Positions 57,801-64,000 of a DNA stretch of 64,000 bases are shown here, piece after piece; positions within the stretch are counted from its first letter, which is position 1; each line of letters begins with the position of its first letter. Position numbers and translations under genes: made by a program. The notes below the pieces were generated by a model that was not told where the DNA came from, did not search any database, and saw only the letters and a program-made list of their open reading frames with translations. The stretch is from Chelydra serpentina (Eukaryota > Chordata > Testudines > Chelydridae), in assembly GCA_037349315.1 (NCBI GenBank), contig JBAIAC010000590.1, forward strand, positions 372,001 to 436,000. Reading direction: 5' to 3'.

Positions 57801-59949
57801 GGAATCCTCTTAAAAAGGCCAGTTAGATCTTCTGCTGCGCCTTTTGTACAGATCGGTTCGTGAAAATGCCTCACAAAGAGCTTTTAAATTTTTTCACTGC
57901 TACATCTAAATTTCTCCTGGAATCCTCCACCGAAAGTAATTATGCATCACTGGTGGGCTCGTCGTACAGATCCGTTCGTGGGAATATCTCGCAATGAAAA
58001 ATTCAAACCTGTTTACTGCTATTGCCAATCACTCCTGAAATACACCTAAAAGAGCTATTTAAAGGTAATGCTCCGATTTTGGTCCAGGTTCGTTCGTGAG
58101 AATACCTCACTACGATCAATTCAATCCTGTTCACTGCAAGTTCCAAATTTCTCCTGGAAACCTCTTGGAAACGTCTGTTAGATCTTCCACTGACCTTTTT
58201 GTAGCTATTGGAGTTTGAAAATTCCTAAAAAGCATTTCATTTCTGTTCACCTCAACAGACGAATTTCACATGGAATCCTGCTCCAAAATCCGTTATGCTG
58301 CACTGGTTTGGCTATTCATACAGTTCTGTATGAATAATTCACTCCTGTTAAGAGCAAGTTCCAAATTTATCATGGAATCCTCTTTAAAAGACCTGTTCGA
58401 TGTTCTGCTGTGCTTTTTGTACAGATCGGTTCGTGAAAATTTCTCACAAAGAGCATTTGAATGTTTTCACTGCTACAACTAAATTTCTCCTGGAATCCTC
58501 CTCCAAAAGCAATTATGCTGCACTGGTTGGCTTTTCTCCAGATCCGTTTGTAAGAATACCTCGCAATGAACAATTCAACCCTGTTCACTGCTACTGCCAA
58601 ATCTCTCCTGTAATCCACCTCCATAAGCTATTTGAATATAATGATGCGATTTTGGTACAGCTCCATTCGTAATAATACCTCACAATGAACAATTTAATCG
58701 TTTCACTGCAAGTTCCACATTTATCTTGGAATCCTCTTAAAATACGCCAGTTAGATATGCTGCTGGGCTTCTTGTTCGTGAAAAGTCCTCACAAAGAGCA
58801 TTTTAATTTTTTAACTGCTACAACTAAATTCTTCCATTAATGTTCCTAGAAATCAATTAGGCTGCACTGCTTGGCTTTTCCTACTGTTCCTTTTGTGAGA
58901 ATACCTCTTTTGCCAATCTCTCCTGTAATACACCTACAAAAGCTATCTAAATGTAATGCTGCCATTTTGGTACAGATCCGTTCGTGAGAATACATAACTA
59001 CGATCAATTCAATCCTGTTCAGTGCAAGTTCCAAATTTCTACTGGAAGCCTCTTTGAAACGTCCGTTAACCGTTCTTCTGTGCTTTTTGTATAAATTAGG
59101 TGATGAAAATTTCAAACAAAGCATTTCAATTCTGGTCACTACTACAGAGAAATTTCACCTGGAATCCTCCTCCCAAAGCCGTTATGCTGCACTGGTTGGC
59201 TTTTCGTACAAATCCGTTCGTGACAATACCTTGCAATGAACAATTCAATCCTGTTAATAGCAAGTTCCAAATATTTCCAGGACTCTTCTTAAAAAGGCCA
59301 GTTAGAAGTTCTGCTGCGCATTTTTTACAGATCGGTTCGTGAAAATTCCTCGCAAAGAGATTTCAATTTTTTCACTGCAACAATTAAATTTCTCCTGGAA
59401 TCCTCCAGCAAAAATAATTGAGCTGCACTGGTGGGCTTTTCGTCCACATGCGTTTGTAAGACTCTCTCGCAATCAACAACTCAACCCTGTTCACTGCTAC
59501 AGCCTAATCTCTCCTGTTACACACCTACTAAAGCTATGTAAATGTAATGCTGCGATTTTGGTACAGATCCGTTCGTGAGAATACCTCACTACGATCAATT
59601 CTATCCTGTTCACTGCAAGTTACAAATTTCTCCTGGAAGCCACTTTGAAATGTCCGTTAGATGTTCTACTGCGCTTTTTGTACCTATTAGATTTTCAAAA
59701 TTCCTCAAAAAGCATTTCTATTCTGTTCACTGCTACAGACGAATTTCACATGCAATCCTCCTCCAAAAGCCGTTATGATGCACTGGTTGGCTTTAGGTAC
59801 AGTTCCGTTTCTCATACCTCGCTATGAATAATGTTCACTGCTACTGCCAAATCGCTCCTGTAATCCACCTCCAAAAGTTTTTTAAAGGAACTGCTTTGAA
59901 TTTGGTACAGAGCATTAGCTGTACTGCTGAGCTTCTGGTACAGATTCCC
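54875..59949. repeat. AT-richer satellite block, copy of block 2
   Basis: Near-identical to 12,904-18,162 over ~43 monomers. It lacks ~170 bp at the left edge: copy 1 has two AATACCTCGCAATGAACAAT motifs 170 bp apart (12,913 and 13,083), and copy 2 has one. Monomer substitutions elsewhere are few. Confidence 0.92.
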
Positions 59950-60201
59950 TAGACCCAACCCCCATCCCAATCCTCACTGTAACCCCCACCCCAACAGTCA
60001 ACCACACCCTCACCTTCACCCACACCCCCTCCCTTACGATCACCCCCACTCAAACCGCCCATCCCCACACTAAGCCGAACCCTCACCCCCAACCGCACAC
60101 TCACTGCAACCCACACCCCGCCCCTCACCCTCATCCTCACCCCCGCCCTCACCACCACCCTCACGCCCAACCCGACGCCCACCCTCACCCTCACTATCCC
60201 A
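59950..60201. repeat. C-rich block, copy 2 of 18,163-18,425
   Basis: Collinear, ending CACTATCCCAGGGTGAGG at the polarity switch. Confidence 0.85.
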
Positions 60202-63028
60202 GGGTGAGGGTGGGGGTGAGGTTGTGCATTATGGTGAGGGTGGGGGTGGGGGTGAATGTTAGCGTGAGACTAGGGGGTTGAGGGTGGGGTGGGGGTGATG
60301 TTGGGGGAGAGGATGAGGGTTGGGTTGGGATTGAGGGTGGGGGTGGGGGTTCCGGTGCGGGAGAGGCTGAGGGTGATGGTTACAGTTAGGTTTAGGGTTA
60401 GGATCAGAGTGAGGGTGAGGTTGGGGGTGAGGTTGGGGTGGGGGTAGGAGTTGGGATTAGGGTGGGGGTGAGGGTGGGTGTGGTGGTTAGGGTGAGGGTG
60501 AGGTTGGTGGTGGACGTGTGGGTCGGGGTTAGGGTGACTGTGGGGGAGATGGTGGGGGTGGGGAAGCGTGGAGTGTGAGAAAGGGGGTGGGGTAGAGGGT
60601 GAAGGTTAGGGTGAGGGTGGGGGAGAGGGAGGGGGTGGGGGGTGTGGGTGAAGGTTAGAGAGAGGGAGAGTATGGGGGTGGGGGTGGGGGTGGGGATGAG
60701 TGTGAGGGTGAGGGTGAAGGTGCGCGTGAGTGTGAGGGTGGGGGTGGATGTGTGGTTGGGCTCAGGGTTGAGGGCGAGCGTGGGGGTGAGGGTGAGGATG
60801 AGGGTGACGGTGAGGAGGCGGGTAGGCGTGATGGTGAGGATGAGAAGGAGGGTGGGGGTGGGGGGTCGGGTTGCGGGTGAGGCCGAGGATGGGGGTGGGA
60901 TGGGGTGAGGGTGAGTGTGGGAGTGGGGGGGTGGGGTTGAAGTTGAGGGTGAGGGTGGGGGTGGTGTGGGGGTGAAGGTGGGGGTGAGGGAGAGGGTGAG
61001 GGTGAGGTTTGGGGTGTGAGTGAGGGTAAGGGTGTGAGTGGGGAGTGAATGTGAGCATAGGGTTGGGGGTGGGGGTGTGCGTGGGCGTTGGTATGGTTTT
61101 GTGGTTGAGGGTGCGGGTGATTGTGGGGGTTGAGGTAAGGGTGAGGGTGATGGTGAGCTTCGGGGGTGAGGGGAGGGGGTGCGTGTGAGGGTGAGGGTGA
61201 TGGTAGAGTTGGGTTTGGAGTGACGGTGAGGGTGGCGGTGGGGTTGGGGGTTGGGTTGAGGGTGGGGGTGGGAGTGGGGCTGAGGGTCAGGGTGGGAGTG
61301 GGGGTGGGGGTTGGGGTGAGGGTGAGGGAGAGGGTGGGATGGGGTTGGCAGTAAGGTGAGGGTGAGGGTGGGTGTGAGGGTGAGGGTGATGGTGAGGGTG
61401 GGTTTGGGAGTTAGGGTTAGCGTGAGGGTGAGGGTGGGGTGGGAGTGGGGGTGGGGTTTGGGGTGAGGGTGAGGGTGGGGGTGGGGTTTGGGGTGAGGGC
61501 GATGGTGGGGGGAGGGTGAAGATGAGGGTGAGGAGGAGGCTGAGAGTGGTGGTCGGGGTGAGGGTGAGGGTCAGTCTGGGGGTGAGGGTGGGGGTTGGGG
61601 TGGGGGTGAGCGGGGAGGGTTCAGGCGAGGGTGAGGGTGGGGGTGGGGGTGAGAGTGAGTGTAAGGGTGGAGGTGTGCGTGGTTGTGGGTGTGGTTTTGT
61701 GGATGAGGGTGAGGAAGATTGTGGGGGTTGGGGTAAGGGTGAGGGTGATGGTGAGGTTGGGGTTGGGGGTGCGGGTGAGGGTGATGGTGAGGGTGGGGTT
61801 TGTGTGACGGTGAGGGTGAGGGTGGGGGTGGGTTTTGGGGTGAGGTTGTGGGCGAGGGTGAGGGTTAGGATTAGGATGAGGGTGAGGGTGGGTGAGGGGT
61901 GGGTTTTGGTTTAGGGTGAGGATTACGGAGGTTGCGGGGTTTAGGGTGAGGGTGAGGGTGGTGGTGGGGGTGAGGGTGAGTATGAGGGTGATCGTCAGGG
62001 TGGGGGTGGGGTGGGGGTGGGAGTGGGGATGAGGGTGAGGGTGAGCGTAAGGGTGGGGGTGGCAGTGGGGGTGAGGGTGAGAGTGGGGTTGCAGGTGAGG
62101 GAGTGGGTGAGGGTGGGGGTGAGGGTGACGATGAGTGTGGGGGTAAGGGTGAGCGTGACGGTGAACATCGGGCTGGGGGTGAGGGTGAGGGTGAGGGTGA
62201 GGGCGATGGTGGGGGTGAGGGTGAGAGTGGGGTTGCAGGTGAGGGTAGGGGTGAGGGTGACGATGAGTGTGGGGGTAAGGGTGAGCGTGACGGTGAACAT
62301 CGGGCTGGGGGTGAGGGTGAGGGTGAGGGCGATGGTGGGGGTGAGGGTGAAGATGTGGGTGAGGAGGAGGATGAGAGTGGTGGTCGGGGTGAGGGTGAGG
62401 GTCAGTCTGGGGGTGAGGGTGGGGGTTGGGGTGGGGGTGAGCAGGGAGGGTTAAGGCGAGGGTGAGGGTGAGGGTGGGGGTGGGGTTCGCGGTAGGGTGA
62501 GGGTGAGGGTGGTGGTGGGAGTGGGGGTGAGGGTGAGGGTGAGAGTGGAGGTGGGGGTGGGGGTGAGGGTGGGGGTGAGGGTGTGGGTGAGGCTGAGGGT
62601 GGGGGTGCGGTGGGGGAGGGCGTGTGGGTGAGTTTGAGTGTGGGGGAGTGGGGGTGGAGGTGAGGGTGGGGTTGGGGGTGGGTGTGAGGGTGATGGTGAT
62701 GGTGGGCTTGGGGGTGGGTGGGGGCAGGGGTTGCGGTTAGGGTTAGGGTGAGGGTGGGTATGGGGGTCAGGGTGAGGGTGAGGGTGAGGGTGAGGGTGGA
62801 GGTGGGGGTGGGGGTGAGGGTGGGGGTGAGGGTGTGGGTGAGGCTGAGGGTGGGGGTGCGGTGGGGGAGGGTGTGTGGGTGAGTTTGAGTGTGGGGGAGT
62901 GGGGGTGGAGGTGAGGGTGAGGGTGGGGTTGGGGGTGGGTGTGAGGGTGATGGTGATGGTGGGCTTGGGGGTGGGTGGGGGCGGGGGTTGCGGTTAGGGT
63001 TAGGGTGAGGGTGGGTATGGGGGTCAGG

Positions 63029-63061
<33 letters not shown>

Positions 63062-63572
63062 GAGGTGGGGGTGGGGGTGAGGGTGGGGGTGAGGGTGTGG
63101 GTGAGGCTGAGGGTGGGGGTGCGGTGGGGGAGGGCGTGTGGGTGAGTTTGAGTGTGGGGGAGTGGGGGTGGAGGTGAGGGTGGGGTTGGGGGTGGGTGTG
63201 AGGGTGATGGTGATGGTGGGCTTGGGGGTGGGTGGGGGCAGGGGTTGCGGTTAGGGTTAGGGTGAGGGTGGGTATGGGGGTCAGGGTGAGGGTGAGGGTG
63301 AGGGTGAGGGTGGAGGTGGGGGTGGGGGTGAGGGTGGGGGTGAGGGTGTGGGTGAGGCTGAGGGTGGGGGTGCGGTGGGGGAGGGCGTGTGGGTGAGTTT
63401 GAGTGTGGGGGAGTGGGGATGGAGGTGAGGGTGAGGGTGGGGTTGGGGGTGGGTTTGAGGGTGATGGTGATGGTGGGCTTGGGGGTTAGGGTGAAGGTGT
63501 GGGTGAGGGTGAGCATGAGGGTGGGGGTGGGGGGGCGGTTGGGGTGAGGGTGCGTGTGGAGGTCGGGCTTGG
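60202..63572. repeat. G-rich block, copy 2 of 18,426-21,358, 3.4 kb
   Basis: Collinear with copy 1 but ~430 bp longer, mainly from two extra ~250-bp tandem units at its right end. It also contains the 132-bp pair at 62,164 and 62,296. Confidence 0.85.
62500..63540. repeat. ~250-bp G-rich tandem repeat, four copies
   Basis: GGGTGCGGTGGGGGAGGG recurs near 62,604, 62,854, 63,117 and 63,367. Each unit also holds GGTTAGGGTTAGGG (exact telomere repeat) except the last, which leads into the hinge. Units 1 and 3 are closest to each other (GGCGTGTG, GGGGGCAGGGG); unit 2 carries GGTGTGTG and GGGGGCGGGGG. Confidence 0.82.
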
Positions 63573-63579
63573 GGTAACC
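63573..63579. other. G-to-C polarity hinge GGTAACC
   Basis: GGGCTTGGGGTAACCACC, the paralogue of 21,359. Confidence 0.75.
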
Positions 63580-64000
63580 ACCACCACCCCCACCCGCACC
63601 CTCACCCTCACCCTCACCCTGACCCCCATACCCACCCTCACCCTAACCCTAACCGCAACCCCCGCCCCCACCCACCCCCACCGTCACCCTCACGCTCACC
63701 CCCACCCCCACCCTCACCACCACTCTCACCCTCACCCTAACACTAACCGTCACCCTCACCCTCACCCCAAACCCCACCCCCACCCTCACGCTCACCCCCA
63801 CTCCCACCCTGACCCCCATCCTCACCCTCACCCTCGCCCTCACCTTTACCCTAACCCCCAAGTTCAATGTCACCATCATCCTCAACCGCACCACACCCTC
63901 ACCCGCACGCTCTCTCCCACCCCACCCTCACCCTCAACCTCACCCTGACCCCAAACCCTACCCTCGCCCTCACCCTCACCCTCACCCCCAGCCTGATGCT
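63580..64000. repeat. C-rich block, copy 2 of ~21,366-21,850, cut by window end
   Basis: Collinear with the start of the 6.1-kb C-rich block of copy 1. It lacks ~75 bp that contain CCCCCAAGTTCACCATCATCG (21,588-21,603 region). It continues past the window. Confidence 0.82.

Noticed and set aside
1..64000. Whole window as an assembly artefact
   Set aside because: This cannot be excluded for individual tandem copies, but the two large copies differ by clean, independent events (templated insert, SINE, deletions), which argues for real paralogous DNA.

Overview
This is vertebrate genomic DNA, almost certainly from a cryptodiran turtle. The main evidence for that is a 196-bp tRNA-derived SINE with a CR1-type TTCTATGA tail at 27,485-27,680 (turtle Cry I / polIII-SINE type). 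Two Ty3/gypsy elements with SCAN-like Gag proteins fit a reptile source. I see no host gene, no cellular RNA gene and no bacterial feature. Taxonomy is inferred from repeat families only.

About 55 of the 64 kb is satellite of two kinds. The first is a 6-bp-based, strongly strand-asymmetric minisatellite made of CCCTCA, CCCCCA and CCCTAA hexamers. On the other strand these are TGAGGG, TGGGGG and TTAGGG, so it looks like a diverged telomere-variant array. Its polarity flips many times between C-rich and G-rich on the + strand, and the flips occur at short conserved hinge sequences (GGTAACC; CCCTGTGACG; GAGCGTTACTCCCCC; ACCCGGG; CCCAGG). The second is an AT-richer satellite of ~117-bp monomers arranged as a 5-monomer, ~586-bp higher-order repeat. 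It occurs in four blocks (4,251-6,090; 12,904-18,162; 43,655-44,749; 54,875-59,949) with the same right boundary and the same left boundary phase each time.

These parts form a long composite unit: C-rich, G-rich, C-rich, AT satellite, C-rich, G-rich, C-rich. Two such units make up about 1-21,800, and the same pair returns in the same order at 38,470-64,000. The copies differ by a few clean events: a 910-bp tandem duplication, a 748-bp templated insertion into an AT block, a ~3.3-kb indel, a ~170-bp deletion between direct repeats, and extra ~250-bp repeats. Between the copies lie 21,485-28,267 (a 2.93-kb tandem duplication plus a partial third copy carrying the SINE), the retroelement complex (28,268-36,962) and a 1.5-kb C-rich stretch.

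The retroelement complex is the only protein-derived part. A plus-strand Ty3/gypsy element reads LTR remnant, gag (CCHC knuckle), protease (DTG), integrase (HHCC, DD35E), then RT end/RNase H and the 3' LTR. Integrase therefore comes before RT/RNase H, the order of Gmr1-like Ty3/gypsy elements. Its RT region is replaced by a second, minus-strand, internally deleted gypsy element with its own 1,137-bp LTR and a gag-protease remnant. Both elements carry frameshifts or stops and are dead. The many long open frames in the minisatellite (PH, TL, VR, EG repeats) follow from a stop-poor 6-bp repeat and are not called as genes.
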